Notes under the pieces: generated by a model
What the model saw: the letters and a program-made list of their open reading frames with translations, nothing else
The model's database searches: none
Told to the model about the DNA's origin: nothing
Assembly: GCA_019114445.1 (NCBI GenBank)
Contig: DXFL01000011.1
Location: 124,001 to 188,000 of the forward strand
Length of the DNA stretch: 64,000 bases
DNA from: Candidatus Barnesiella excrementigallinarum
GTDB lineage: Bacteria > Bacteroidota > Bacteroidia > Bacteroidales > Barnesiellaceae
Reading direction: 5' to 3'
Shown here: positions 40,349 through 49,707 of the stretch, piece after piece
Position numbering within the stretch: position 1 is the stretch's first letter
Layout: the number at the start of each line of letters is the position of its first letter
Program-made: the position numbers and the translations under genes

Positions 40349-41803
40349 ATGGAAGAAGATCTGAAAGGAAAAACCACAAAAGCTCTCGTGTGGAGCAGTG
40401 CCGACAAGGTGGGACAACAGTTGTTCTATCTTATTGCCGGCATTATTCTTGCCCGGCAGCTTTCGCCTGTGGACTATGGTAAGGTGGGGGTTCTCACCAT
40501 CTTTATCGCTCTGTCGGGGATTTTGATCGACAGTGGATTTACCTCGGCGCTTATTCGCAAGAAAGAGGCTACGCAGGCCGATTACAGCACGGTGTTTTAT
40601 CTTAATATCGGCATCAGTTGGGTGTTGTATGGATTGCTTTATGTGGCGGCACCTTTTATTGCGGCTTTTTTCAATGTGCCCGATTTGACTCTCATCTGTC
40701 GGGTCCTGTTTTTGGTAATTCCGTTGAATGCCCTTTCGCTTATCCAACAGACGTTGTTGTTGAAATATTTTCGCCTGTCGGTGAATGCCCGGGTTAATTT
40801 GTGGGCATTGGGAATAGCCTCGACTGTGGCGGTGGTGATGGCTTATTGCGGTATGGGTGTGTGGTCGTTGGTGGCGCAGACGCTTGGATTGGCTTTGTTG
40901 CGGGCCCTCTTTTTTTGGCTCTTTAACGACTGGCGGCCGCAGTGGGTATTCCGTATGGCTTCGTTACGCGAGTTTTTCGGATATAGCTCCAATTTGGTAG
41001 TTTCGGGAGTTATCAATAATGTGTTCAACAAAATATATCCCATCATTATCGGTAAGTTTTACGGTATGGCGCAAACGGGTTATTATACCCAAGCCGATAA
41101 ATATCAAGATATGGCGTCGTCGCTCATTAGCAATATATTTCGGTCGGTGGCGTTCCCTGTTTTTTCGAAAGTACAAGACGATTTGCCACGGTTGAAACGG
41201 ATTTGCCGGAAAAATGTGCGGGCGATAGCTTTTTTCATTTTTCCCATCATGTCGTTGATGATCGTGGTTTCGTATCCGCTGATATTGATTGTGCTGAAAG
41301 AGCAGTGGTTGCCGTCGGTTCCTTACTTTCGGTTGCTCTGTTTTTCGGGAATGTGTACGCCGTTTATCATACTCTTTTTCGACCTGTTCAACAGTTTGGG
41401 ATATTCCCGGTTGAATTTGCAACTCGAAATCGCCAAAAAGGCTTACCTATTTGTGGGGATAGCATTGTTCTATTCGTCGGGTATTTTAGGACTGATCGGG
41501 TGGTGGATGTCTTATTCGTTGCTTTCGCTGGTGGTAGGGGTATTTTTTGCGCGTAGATTCATTGGTTTTGGCTTTGTCGAATACCTCAAAGATATATCGC
41601 CTTATTTTCTGTTGGCATTGGTTTCGTCGCTGTTGTCGGCCGGGGTGTATATGCTTTTGCCGGGCGATGTGTGGCGGCTGTGCGTAGTGCCGGTGGTCTA
41701 CGTCCTCATCTATTTGGGCGGGGCTTATGTATTGAAGTTGGAAATGTGGAAGGAGGCTGTGTCGATGTTGAAATCCCGTTTGTCGAAAGGAGGTGAGGCA
41801 TGA
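40349..41803 (+). CDS. Lipopolysaccharide/polysaccharide flippase (MOP superfamily)
   Basis: Inner-membrane exporter of lipid-linked oligosaccharides (Wzx/MviN-like). The ATG at 40349 (MEEDLKGKTTKALVWSSADKVGQQLFYLIAGIILARQLSP) gives a typical family start and lies 27 nt downstream of a promoter box. About 12-14 hydrophobic helices fill the 484 aa, with the characteristic YTQADKYQDMASSLISNIFRSVAFPVFSKVQDD block near residue 250. Its stop overlaps the next gene's start (ATGA), showing translational coupling with the glycosyltransferases behind it. Confidence 0.88.
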   Translation: MEEDLKGKTTKALVWSSADKVGQQLFYLIAGIILARQLSPVDYGKVGVLTIFIALSGILIDSGFTSALIRKKEATQADYSTVFYLNIGISWVLYGLLYVAAPFIAAFFNVPDLTLICRVLFLVIPLNALSLIQQTLLLKYFRLSVNARVNLWALGIASTVAVVMAYCGMGVWSLVAQTLGLALLRALFFWLFNDWRPQWVFRMASLREFFGYSSNLVVSGVINNVFNKIYPIIIGKFYGMAQTGYYTQADKYQDMASSLISNIFRSVAFPVFSKVQDDLPRLKRICRKNVRAIAFFIFPIMSLMIVVSYPLILIVLKEQWLPSVPYFRLLCFSGMCTPFIILFFDLFNSLGYSRLNLQLEIAKKAYLFVGIALFYSSGILGLIGWWMSYSLLSLVVGVFFARRFIGFGFVEYLKDISPYFLLALVSSLLSAGVYMLLPGDVWRLCVVPVVYVLIYLGGAYVLKLEMWKEAVSMLKSRLSKGGEA

Positions 41804-42750
41804 TTCTGCCGAATGAATCGTTGCACCCGCGAGTGCTCACAATTATTGTTTCGTATAATTTCGAGCCGTGGATAGAGCGTTGTTTGGGAAGTCTCGAAAA
41901 TTCGGGATATCCGACCGACGTTGTGGTAGTCGATAATGCCTCGGCCGACCATACGGTAGAGATTCTTGTCGAGCAATATCGTTGGGTCCGATTGGTGAGG
42001 AGCACGAAAAATTTAGGATTCGGGCGAGCCAACAACATCGGAATGAAACTGGCGTTGGAGGGAAACTACGATTACGTGTTTTTATTGAACGAGGATGCGT
42101 GGATTGCCCGCGATACGATAGGTACATTGGTGAAGTTGGCACAGCAAAATCCCGACTATGGGGTGCTTTCGCCGGTACATCTGAATGGGAAAGGAGAACA
42201 GCTCGACACGGCATTTGCCCATTATATAGGGGGAGATGTACCCGCCACATCGGGGGAATCGTCTTTGGTAGAGATTCCGTTTGTCAATGCGGCATTTTGG
42301 TTTATCCCGGTGGCCGTATTGCGTCGGGTAGGAGGATTTTCGCCTTTGTATTATCACTATGGCGAAGATGTGGATTATATCCACCGGATTCAGTTCCACG
42401 GCTATCGGGTGGGTTACACTCCGCAAACAAAGGGGTGCCACGACCGGCAGGACCGGCCGACGCCCCGGGCCATGCAAATGAAACTCGACAGGGTCTATTT
42501 TCTGTCGGTCCTCTCGGATGTGAGAACCGGTTTTGCGAAACGGTTGTGGGGCGGTATATTGGCTCCGTGGAAGCCGGCATTGCTTGGGTTGCTGCGGGGA
42601 CGTTTTAGTGAGTTCCGTTTTTATGCCGCGACAAGCTGGCTGTTGTTGCGTCGTTTGGGTTGCATTGCCCAAGTAAGGGAAGATTGTAAACGGGGTATTC
42701 CTGTATTCTTAGAGTCTGTTCATTCGAAAATTACACCGATATGGAGTTAG
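41800..42750 (+). CDS. Glycosyltransferase family 2 (rhamnosyltransferase-like)
   Basis: GT-A fold sugar transferase acting on the cytoplasmic face in surface glycan assembly. The N-terminal nucleotide-sugar domain has LTIIVSYNFEPWIERCLGSLENS, VVVDNASADHT (about 40-50) and the DxD-like LLNEDAWI (about 99). Later comes YHYGEDVDYIHRIQFHGYRVGY (about 188-208), typical of rhamnosyl/GT2 proteins. 316 aa. It overlaps the flippase by 4 nt (ATGA) and the next gene by 10 nt. Donor sugar unknown. Confidence 0.88.
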   Translation: MILPNESLHPRVLTIIVSYNFEPWIERCLGSLENSGYPTDVVVVDNASADHTVEILVEQYRWVRLVRSTKNLGFGRANNIGMKLALEGNYDYVFLLNEDAWIARDTIGTLVKLAQQNPDYGVLSPVHLNGKGEQLDTAFAHYIGGDVPATSGESSLVEIPFVNAAFWFIPVAVLRRVGGFSPLYYHYGEDVDYIHRIQFHGYRVGYTPQTKGCHDRQDRPTPRAMQMKLDRVYFLSVLSDVRTGFAKRLWGGILAPWKPALLGLLRGRFSEFRFYAATSWLLLRRLGCIAQVREDCKRGIPVFLESVHSKITPIWS

Positions 42751-43658
42751 CACCGATAGTTTTGTTTGTCTATAACCGTCCCAAGCACACTCGCACCTGC
42801 TTGGAATTTTTGGAGCGGAACGAGCTAGCTGCCGAAAGCGAGTTGTATATCTTCTCCGACGGCGCCAAACCGGGGGGCGAGGAGGCGGTAGCTGCTGTTC
42901 GCCGGGTAATTGCCGAGCCGTGGAAATTCCGTCGGGTGACGGTGGTAGAACGCCCCGAAAACCGGGGATTGGCTGCCAATGTAATCGATGGTGTATCGAC
43001 AGTTTTGGAGCGTTACGACCGTGTAATCGTCTTGGAAGACGATTTGGTGGTCTCGCCTTATTTCCTGCGGTTTATGAACGACGCTTTGGAGGTGTATAAA
43101 GATGAAGAGCAGGTGTGCCATGTGACTTGCCATATGCTCGACCATAAGGGTAAATTGCCCGATACTTTCCTCATCAAGTGGTGTAACAGTTGGGGGTGGG
43201 GCACTTGGCGCCGGGCGTGGCGCTATTTCGAGCCTGACGGTACAAAATTGTTGCATGAAATTGAGGCGCGAGGCTTGTGTTGGCATTTCGATTTGGACGG
43301 GGGGTTCCATTTTACACAAATGTTGCGTGACCAAATTGCAGGGCGTAACAACTCGTGGTTCGTGCGATGGTATGCCTCGTTGTTCTTGCACGATAAACTT
43401 ATGTTGGGGACCGGGCGCTCACTGGTCGATAACGTAGGTTTCGACGGTAGCGGCACACATTGCAATACCATGCAGCTTTGTACACAAACACTCGATATGA
43501 ATCCCATCGAAGTGGTGCCTATTTCGCCGATAAAAGAGAATATGTTTGCTCGTAAGGTCTATTCACGCACCTACCGCTACAACTATTCTTATCGGCATAA
43601 ACTGATTGTGTTTATCGGCAATATGTGGATACGAATATTCAACCGTAAAAAGAGGTGA
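42741..43658 (+). CDS. Glycosyltransferase, GT-A type
   Basis: Starts with LAPIVLFVYNRPKHTRTCLEFL and contains LYIFSDGAKPGG (about 35-46), NRGLAANVIDGV and the metal-binding IVLEDDLVVSPYFL (about 97-110), a pattern of sugar transferases related to GT2 and of some GNT-I-like (GT13-like) bacterial proteins. Residues ~145-165 (KWCNSWGWGTWRRAWRYF) are a Trp-rich motif common in this subgroup. The C-terminus is basic (RIFNRKKR). 305 aa; overlaps the preceding gene by 10 nt. The next gene starts 2 nt after its stop. Confidence 0.82.
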   Translation: MELAPIVLFVYNRPKHTRTCLEFLERNELAAESELYIFSDGAKPGGEEAVAAVRRVIAEPWKFRRVTVVERPENRGLAANVIDGVSTVLERYDRVIVLEDDLVVSPYFLRFMNDALEVYKDEEQVCHVTCHMLDHKGKLPDTFLIKWCNSWGWGTWRRAWRYFEPDGTKLLHEIEARGLCWHFDLDGGFHFTQMLRDQIAGRNNSWFVRWYASLFLHDKLMLGTGRSLVDNVGFDGSGTHCNTMQLCTQTLDMNPIEVVPISPIKENMFARKVYSRTYRYNYSYRHKLIVFIGNMWIRIFNRKKR

Positions 43659-43659
43659 T

Positions 43660-44346
43660 ATGATGAGAGATTTAACACGATTGGCCAGCCGTATCGTTAT
43701 GTTTTTCATGCAGTTTTATTACCGCATGGCACATCATTCGAGGGTTTCGTACAAGGCTTATATCGACGGACGTACCCGGTTGGCGGGTTACAATACCATA
43801 CAGGACAATGTGCTGCTGGCGGGGGCGCATATCGGTCGAGGTACCTATATCTGCCGGGGCAGTAACTTTACCGATGCCCGGGTGGGCGCTTTTTGTTCCA
43901 TCGGACGTAATGTCCGTATTGTCAACGGACAACACCCCACCCGTAAATTTGTGTCGACTCACCCCGCCTTTTTCTCACCCGACGGGCAGCCGGGATTCTC
44001 GTTCGTGCGGGAGAAACGGTTTGAAGATTGTCGCTATTGCGACCCGGAACAGCGCGTGAGCGTAGAGGTAGGAGCCGATGTATGGATAGGCAACAACGTG
44101 TCGCTTATGTCGGGGATACGGGTCGGAACAGGTGCCGTGATAGCAACCGGAGCCGTGGTAGTGGGCGATGTGCCGCCCTATACGATTGTGGGGGGCGTGC
44201 CTGCCCGGGAGATTCGCAAACGGTTCGACGACCGGCAGATTGCCTATTTGCTTGAATCCCGTTGGTGGGAACGTTCGTTTGAAGAGTTACGTCGGGAGGC
44301 CGACAGTTTTGCCGATATAGAGTTGTTTATGAAAAACCGGTTGTGA
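43660..44346 (+). CDS. Hexapeptide-repeat acyltransferase (CatB/XAT type)
   Basis: Left-handed beta-helix acyltransferase, probably an O-acetyltransferase of the polysaccharide made by this cluster. Hexapeptide turns run through residues ~45-95 (NTIQDNVLLAGAHIGRGTYICRG, GAFCSIGRNVRIVNGQHPT) and ~130-175 (VEVGADVWIGNNVSLMSGIRVGTGAVIATGAVV), ending PYTIVGGVPAREIRKRF. The His in NGQHPT is the expected catalytic residue. The ATG at 43660 (a second is at 43663) is preferred because it starts 2 nt after the upstream stop with AGAGGTG before it. An in-frame reading from 43606 would overlap the preceding gene by 53 nt. Confidence 0.85.
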   Translation: MMRDLTRLASRIVMFFMQFYYRMAHHSRVSYKAYIDGRTRLAGYNTIQDNVLLAGAHIGRGTYICRGSNFTDARVGAFCSIGRNVRIVNGQHPTRKFVSTHPAFFSPDGQPGFSFVREKRFEDCRYCDPEQRVSVEVGADVWIGNNVSLMSGIRVGTGAVIATGAVVVGDVPPYTIVGGVPAREIRKRFDDRQIAYLLESRWWERSFEELRREADSFADIELFMKNRL

Positions 44347-45092
44347 TGGAAAGTCCGCTTTTCTCGATTATTACGATTACCTTCAACGCTGCCGCCACGT
44401 TGCCGGCTACGTTGAAAAGCGTGGAGCAGCAATCGTTTGCCGATTATGAATATTTGGTGGTCGATGGCGCTTCGACCGACGGCACGGTAGCGATTGCCCG
44501 GGCTTCGTCGGCAGTCACTTCGGTGACGAGCGAACCCGACCGGGGGTTGTACGACGCCATGAATAAAGGTCTGCGCCGAGCGACCGGTCGATACCTCATC
44601 TTCCTGAATGCGGGCGACGCCCTGCACGCCCCCGACACCTTGCAAAAAATAGCCCGTTCCGTTGAAGAGACCCACCCCGACATCGTTTATGGCGAAACGG
44701 CGTTGGTCGATGCGCAGCGTACCTTTATCGCCATGCGCCGGTTACAAGCCCCCGACGTGTTGTCGGTAAAAAGTTTCCGTATGGGTATGTTGGTATGCCA
44801 TCAAGCCTTTGTGGTGCGGCGGGCGATTGCGCCGGAGTACGATTTGCATTATCGCTTCTCGGCCGATTACGATTGGTGCATTCGTTGTATGCAGGCGGCA
44901 AAAACAATAACCAATACGCACGAAATCCTTATCGACTACCTCAACGAAGGGGTCACAACCGCCAACCGCAAGGCCTCGTTGCGTGAGCGTTATGCCATTA
45001 TGTGCCGTTATTACGGTACGCTTCCCACTTTCCTGCGTCACTTGTGGTTTGCCGTGCGCTTTACCTTTGCCCGGTTGACAGGGCGCGAATAG
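44346..45092 (+). CDS. Glycosyltransferase family 2 (WcaA/ColA-like)
   Basis: GT-A sugar transferase. Motifs: FSIITITFNAAATLPATLKSV, YLVVDGASTDGTV (about 36-48), EPDRGLYDAMNKGLRRATG (about 64-82), and LIFLNAGDALHAPDTL. About 80 residues later are LVCHQAFVVRR and FSADYDWCIRC, all typical of colanic-acid-type GT2 enzymes. The ATG at 44346 overlaps the stop of the acyltransferase by one base (TGATG); the GTG three bases earlier is less likely. Last gene of the polysaccharide cluster; the A+T-rich restriction-modification segment begins just behind it. Confidence 0.87.
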   Translation: MESPLFSIITITFNAAATLPATLKSVEQQSFADYEYLVVDGASTDGTVAIARASSAVTSVTSEPDRGLYDAMNKGLRRATGRYLIFLNAGDALHAPDTLQKIARSVEETHPDIVYGETALVDAQRTFIAMRRLQAPDVLSVKSFRMGMLVCHQAFVVRRAIAPEYDLHYRFSADYDWCIRCMQAAKTITNTHEILIDYLNEGVTTANRKASLRERYAIMCRYYGTLPTFLRHLWFAVRFTFARLTGRE

Positions 45093-45188
45093 TTCGACTT
45101 CCTCTAAAAAGCTCATTCCGAAACGCTTCTTTCGGCAGGAAATTTGTATCTTTAAATTATTTAGATATAAATTTCAATTAAAATAGAT

Positions 45189-45196
45189 TACCTTTG
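45189..45196 (+). promoter_or_regulatory. Promoter box of the methyltransferase gene
   Basis: TACCTTTG matches the -7 consensus, ending only 6 nt before the ATG at 45203. The TTG at 45194 lies inside the box and so is not the start. The mRNA would be leaderless or nearly so. Confidence 0.5.
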
Positions 45197-45202
45197 CAAA
45201 AT

Positions 45203-46495
45203 ATGGATAAAGCGAAAGATATACAAAGTGTTACTAATGAAAGAAATTTCTTGCAGAGGATTAATTCGCAAGAGACTATTCGACAACAAATACAAAATAC
45301 AACAAAAAATTTAGATAATTCCCCATGGACGGATAAAGCTTTTTCTAATCCCAATAGGACAGTTCGATTAGCAACAACATTTAGTGGAATAGGAGCAATA
45401 GAACACGCTTTTTGTCGTTTAGGATTAAATTTTGAGATTGTTTTTGCAGGTGATATTGATCCAAAATGTAAACAATCTTATTTTGCAAATTATGATATAA
45501 CAGAGGATAGATGGCATGATGATATTCATAATTTAGATGCTACAAAATATAAAGGGAAAGTAGATTTATTTGTTGGAGGAGCTCCTTGTCAAGCTTTTTC
45601 TATGGTAGGAAAACGTAAGGGGTTTGAGGATACAAGAGGTACTTTGTTTAGAGAGTTTGCACGAGTAGTTAAGGAATGTGAGCCAAAAGTTTTTATCTTT
45701 GAAAACGTAAAAGGGCTACTTAATCATGATAAAGGGAATACATGGGCTGTAATTAAGAATACGTTTGAAACATATTGTGGATATCAAATTTATTATCAAG
45801 TATTAAATAGTAGAGATTATGGTATTCCTCAGCATCGAGAGCGGATATTTTGTATAGGTTTTAAAAATCCTACACAATTTAAATATCCAGCTCCTAAAAA
45901 GTTGGAATATCAAATGTATGATTTTTTAGAAGATTATATAAATCCTAAATATTTTCTTCCTGAGAAAGGGATTAAATTTGTTACTAGCCGTAAAAATCAT
46001 TTAAAAAGTTATACACAAATAAATGGAGATGTTGCTCTTTGTCAAAAGCGAAATCAGCAGTTTAATTGGCACGGAGATTTCGTATATCATCCTGTAGCAA
46101 TAGATGAAAGCCCTAATCCAACATTTGATGAATTTGTTTTTGATGTATGTGATGTAGAAGAAAAATATTATCTTTCGGAAAAGGTAGCGAAGTATGTATT
46201 AGCAAGCGGAACAAAGAATTTTAAGACATCAATACAAACAGATTTACCAGTAGCACGACCTTTGTTGCAATCAATGCATAAAATGCATCGGGCTGGTGTT
46301 GATAATTATGTAACACATAAGGGTAGAATTAGGAAACTTACTCCAAGAGAGTGTTTGCGACTTATGGGATTTAAAGATTCTTTTAAAATAGTGGTATCTG
46401 ATACGGCTATGTATCAACAAGCAGGGAATAGTATTGTTGTTGATGTCTTAATTGCTATTTTGAAACAGTTGGATATTACAAAATATGGAGTATAG
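45203..46495 (+). CDS. DNA (cytosine-5)-methyltransferase of a type II system
   Basis: Transfers a methyl group from S-adenosylmethionine to C5 of cytosine in a specific sequence. The ten-motif C5 order is clear: motif I TTFSGIGAIEHAF (about 55-67), the catalytic motif IV GGAPCQAFS with Cys129, VI ENVKGL (about 167), VIII RDYGIPQHRERIF (about 205-217), a target-recognition region (about 225-370) and X QQAGNSIVVDV near the C-terminus. 430 aa. The ATG at 45203 is chosen because the only upstream start lies in the promoter box. It is 2 nt from the HNH endonuclease gene. The very A+T-rich sequence contrasts with its neighbours. Recognition site unknown. Confidence 0.93.
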   Translation: MDKAKDIQSVTNERNFLQRINSQETIRQQIQNTTKNLDNSPWTDKAFSNPNRTVRLATTFSGIGAIEHAFCRLGLNFEIVFAGDIDPKCKQSYFANYDITEDRWHDDIHNLDATKYKGKVDLFVGGAPCQAFSMVGKRKGFEDTRGTLFREFARVVKECEPKVFIFENVKGLLNHDKGNTWAVIKNTFETYCGYQIYYQVLNSRDYGIPQHRERIFCIGFKNPTQFKYPAPKKLEYQMYDFLEDYINPKYFLPEKGIKFVTSRKNHLKSYTQINGDVALCQKRNQQFNWHGDFVYHPVAIDESPNPTFDEFVFDVCDVEEKYYLSEKVAKYVLASGTKNFKTSIQTDLPVARPLLQSMHKMHRAGVDNYVTHKGRIRKLTPRECLRLMGFKDSFKIVVSDTAMYQQAGNSIVVDVLIAILKQLDITKYGV

Positions 46496-46497
46496 TT

Positions 46498-47487
46498 ATG
46501 AATATTTGTGGACAAAAATTTCAGGTTGAAGATGTTTTTGATTCTCCGATTACTGTTCCCGATTGTATCGTTGTGCCTAAAAATAAATTAGGAACAGGAA
46601 ATGGAGAAGCTAAATTGTATATAGCATCTAAAGATCGAATGAGAAGTTTTTATGGAGGAGAAGGATTTCGAGCTAAATGCTTTATCCTCAAAGAAGATCT
46701 TATTTCATATATGCGAATAATGAAATCTGAATATTTTCATCCTACACAAAATTATAGGGGGAAAGATGATTTCGAGAATTTGTGGAGAGAGAGAATGAAG
46801 AAAATCGAGGGTCTCCATGATATTATTGAGTTTTATATACAAGATCAAACTCAGATAGAAGGAGTTCGAGGATATGTAAATTCTACCGATCAAGGATATA
46901 AGCTTATTAGAGAGTTATCATTACCATTAGTTAGTTATATTTCTGTAATGCAACTTATTGATTCGGGGAAACAGCCAATATATTATTGGAAACTCTTTGC
47001 GGATTTTGATGCTATTTCAGATAAAACAAATGCAACAGTATTTAGATATGGGAAGAAAACAGTAGAAGAGAAAGATGTTGTTACTAAACGAGATCAAAAG
47101 AGGATTAAAGAAATACAACAGGCTCGTATAGGACAGGGCTTGTATAGAGAGAAACTTTTAGAAGAATGTCCATTTTGTCCGATTACAATGATTAATGATG
47201 AACGTCTTCTTATTGCAAGTCATATTAAGCCGTGGGCTATAGCAAGTGATAAAGAGCGAATAGACCCTAAGAATGGATTTATGCTTTCTCCTCTTTATGA
47301 TAAATTATTTGATAGAGGATTTATAACTTTCTCAGATGATAGAAGAGTAAGAGTATCTAATTGGCTTTCTCCTCAAAATCAAAAAAGAATAGGAATAAAA
47401 AATAATGATTTTTTTCAATTATTACCAATTGATGAAGCTAGAAAGGTGTATTTAGAGTATCACAGAGATACTGTGTTTAAAGGGTAA
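46498..47487 (+). CDS. HNH-family restriction endonuclease
   Basis: Likely the restriction partner of the methyltransferase, which ends 2 nt upstream. The C-terminal ~110 residues carry an HNH nuclease motif: a CPFC pair (about 224-227), ASHIKPWAIAS (His about 242), DPKNGFMLSPLYDKLFDRG (Asn about 258) and a following strand FITFSDDRRV. The N-terminal ~200 residues match nothing I recognise and probably recognise DNA; they contain VYVNSTDQG-like beta segments and a basic region KRDQKRIKEIQQAR. 329 aa. Base composition matches the methyltransferase, so the two were probably acquired together. It could also be a Mcr-like enzyme, but the coupling favours a classical type II pair. Confidence 0.8.
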   Translation: MNICGQKFQVEDVFDSPITVPDCIVVPKNKLGTGNGEAKLYIASKDRMRSFYGGEGFRAKCFILKEDLISYMRIMKSEYFHPTQNYRGKDDFENLWRERMKKIEGLHDIIEFYIQDQTQIEGVRGYVNSTDQGYKLIRELSLPLVSYISVMQLIDSGKQPIYYWKLFADFDAISDKTNATVFRYGKKTVEEKDVVTKRDQKRIKEIQQARIGQGLYREKLLEECPFCPITMINDERLLIASHIKPWAIASDKERIDPKNGFMLSPLYDKLFDRGFITFSDDRRVRVSNWLSPQNQKRIGIKNNDFFQLLPIDEARKVYLEYHRDTVFKG

Positions 47488-47520
47488 TATTTATTGTTAT
47501 AAAGGGGAAGGATTGTTTTA

Positions 47521-47528
47521 TATCTTTG
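47521..47528 (+). promoter_or_regulatory. Promoter of metG
   Basis: TATCTTTG matches the -7 consensus perfectly, 26 nt before the metG ATG. No good -33 TTTG is seen, and the upstream half lies in the A+T-rich cassette edge. Confidence 0.5.
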
Positions 47529-47554
47529 TATCTAAAATAGAAATTTAAGAAAAT

Positions 47555-49597
47555 ATGGAGAAGAAATTTAAACGTACGCTGGTTACTACCGCATTGCCCT
47601 ATGCCAACGGTCCTGTACACATAGGCCATTTGGCAGGCGTTTATGTCCCGGCCGATATTTATACCCGGTATCTGCGTTTGAAAGGCGAAGATGTGATTAT
47701 GATTGGCGGTAGCGACGAACATGGTGTACCTATTACCATCAAGGCGAAGGCCGAAGGGGTGACACCGCAGGATATAGTCGATCGTTATCACAATATCATT
47801 AAGAAGTCGTTCGAAGAGTTTGGCATATCGTTCGATATTTATTCACGTACGACTTCGGATATTCACAGTCAAATGGCATCCGATTTCTTTCGGAAATTGT
47901 ACGATAAGGGAGAGTTTATCGAAAAGACCTCGATGCAATATTACGACGAGGAGGCCAATCAGTTCCTCGCCGACCGGTATATTACCGGTACTTGTCCCCA
48001 CTGTGGCAACGAACGTGCTTATGGCGACCAGTGCGAGGCTTGCGGTACGTCGTTGAACGCTACCGACCTGATCAATCCCAAATCGGCCATTACGGGCAAT
48101 AAACCGGTGTTGCGCGAGACGAAACACTGGTACTTGCCGCTCGACAAGTGGGAACCGTTTTTGCGTCAATGGATTTTGGAGGAGCACAAGGAGTGGAAAC
48201 CCAACGTATACGGGCAGTGCAAATCGTGGCTCGACATGGGGTTGCAACCTCGCGCCGTGAGCCGCGACCTCGACTGGGGCGTGCCTGTACCGGTCGAAGG
48301 GGCCGAAGGCAAGGTGCTGTATGTATGGTTCGATGCCCCTATCGGGTATATCTCGAACACCAAAGAGTTGCTGCCCGACAAATGGGAGCTTTATTGGAAA
48401 GATAAGGAGACAAAGATGGTTCACTTTATCGGTAAGGATAATATCGTGTTCCACTGTATCGTTTTCCCGGCGATGTTGAAAGCCGAAGGAAGCTATATTC
48501 TGCCCGATAACGTACCGGCTAACGAGTTCCTGAACTTGGAGGGCGACAAGATTTCGACGTCGCGCAACTGGGCTGTTTGGCTGCACGAGTATCTCGAAGA
48601 GTTCCCCGGCAAACAAGATGTATTGCGTTATGTCCTCACGGCCAATGCCCCGGAGACGAAAGATAACGATTTTACGTGGAAAGATTTCCAAGCTCGCAAT
48701 AACAACGAATTGGTGGCCATCTTGGGGAACTTTGTGAACCGCGCTATGGTGCTTACTCACAAATATTTCGGGGGTAAGGTGCCCGCAGCCGGCGAGTTGA
48801 CCGATTATGACCGCGATACGTTGAAAGAGTTTGCCGATGTAAAAGGCGAGGTAGAAAATTATCTCGATCACTATCGTTTCCGCGATGCATTGAAGGAGGC
48901 CATGAACTTGGCACGTATCGGGAATAAATATTTGGCCGACACCGAACCGTGGAAATTGGCGAAAACCGATATGAACAGGGTGGCTACTATTTTGAACCTT
49001 TCGTTGCAGATTACCGCCAACTTGGCTATTGCTTTCGAACCGTTCTTGCCTTTCTCGGCCGAAAAGTTGCGCAATATGTTGCATTTGAGCCATTGTGACT
49101 GGAATATGTTGGGACGGACCGATATTTTACCTGCCGGTGCCGAGTTGGGACAAGCCGAGTTGCTGTTCGAGAAAATCGACGACAGTGTTATCGAGGCACA
49201 AGTGAACAAGTTGCTGGAAACGAAAAAAGCCAACGAGTTGAGGAATCATAAGGCCGCTCCTGTCCGCGAGAACATTGTTTTCGACGATTTTATGAAACTC
49301 GATATTCGTGTGGGCAAAGTTTTGGAGTGCCAAAAGGTTCCCAAAGCCGATAAACTGTTGCAATTCCGTATCGACGACGGACTGGGTGGCCGTACCATTG
49401 TGTCGGGCATTGCCAAACACTATAAACCCGAAGAGCTGGTAGGCAAGAATGTTTGTTTCGTGGCCAACCTCGAACCTCGCAAACTGAAAGGTATCGAATC
49501 GCAGGGTATGATTCTCTCGGCCGAGGATGCCGACGGTCGTTTGATTGTCATCACTCCGGCAACCGACGAGATTACACCCGGTTCGGAGGTGAAATGA
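47555..49597 (+). CDS. metG: Methionyl-tRNA synthetase
   Basis: Class I aminoacyl-tRNA synthetase charging tRNA-Met in the cytoplasm. The HIGH motif appears as [14 protein letters not shown] (about residues 13-26) and the KMSKS-type loop as [10 protein letters not shown] (about 330). One zinc knuckle, [17 protein letters not shown], is at about 146-162. The anticodon-binding helical domain is about 390-540. The C-terminal EMAP/Trbp111-like tRNA-binding domain (about 570-680, [17 protein letters not shown]...[14 protein letters not shown]) is fused, as in many bacteria. 680 aa. A strong terminator follows. Confidence 0.97.
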   Translation: MEKKFKRTLVTTALPYANGPVHIGHLAGVYVPADIYTRYLRLKGEDVIMIGGSDEHGVPITIKAKAEGVTPQDIVDRYHNIIKKSFEEFGISFDIYSRTTSDIHSQMASDFFRKLYDKGEFIEKTSMQYYDEEANQFLADRYITGTCPHCGNERAYGDQCEACGTSLNATDLINPKSAITGNKPVLRETKHWYLPLDKWEPFLRQWILEEHKEWKPNVYGQCKSWLDMGLQPRAVSRDLDWGVPVPVEGAEGKVLYVWFDAPIGYISNTKELLPDKWELYWKDKETKMVHFIGKDNIVFHCIVFPAMLKAEGSYILPDNVPANEFLNLEGDKISTSRNWAVWLHEYLEEFPGKQDVLRYVLTANAPETKDNDFTWKDFQARNNNELVAILGNFVNRAMVLTHKYFGGKVPAAGELTDYDRDTLKEFADVKGEVENYLDHYRFRDALKEAMNLARIGNKYLADTEPWKLAKTDMNRVATILNLSLQITANLAIAFEPFLPFSAEKLRNMLHLSHCDWNMLGRTDILPAGAELGQAELLFEKIDDSVIEAQVNKLLETKKANELRNHKAAPVRENIVFDDFMKLDIRVGKVLECQKVPKADKLLQFRIDDGLGGRTIVSGIAKHYKPEELVGKNVCFVANLEPRKLKGIESQGMILSAEDADGRLIVITPATDEITPGSEVK

Positions 49598-49629
49598 TTA
49601 AGAGATAAAAGCGATTGAATATTAGCGAA

Positions 49630-49675
49630 GAATCCTGTATCGATACCTCGATACGGGATTCTTTATTTTTTTTGA
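49630..49675 (+). terminator. Strong intrinsic terminator after metG
   Basis: A 14-bp stem with one G-T pair (49630-49643 with 49648-49661), a 4-nt loop, and a T-rich tail (TTTATTTTTTTTG). Confidence 0.9.
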
Positions 49676-49707
49676 TAATCAAGCGTCGGTAAGGGTGTGG
49701 GAACCGG

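Larger units (their letters stand above)
45143..47533 (+). other. A+T-rich restriction-modification cassette, probably acquired
   Basis: The stretch from about 45.1 to 47.5 kb is sharply richer in A+T than both neighbours and uses A/T-ending codons throughout. The 9-nt word TTTGTATCT occurs at 45143-45151 and again at 47525-47533, close to both edges. It may be a junction repeat or only a chance promoter-like word. Confidence 0.6.

Noticed and set aside
46498-47487. Homing endonuclease reading of the HNH gene
   Set aside because: The gene is not inside another gene or intron and is 2 nt from a matching methyltransferase with the same base composition. A restriction enzyme is the simpler reading.
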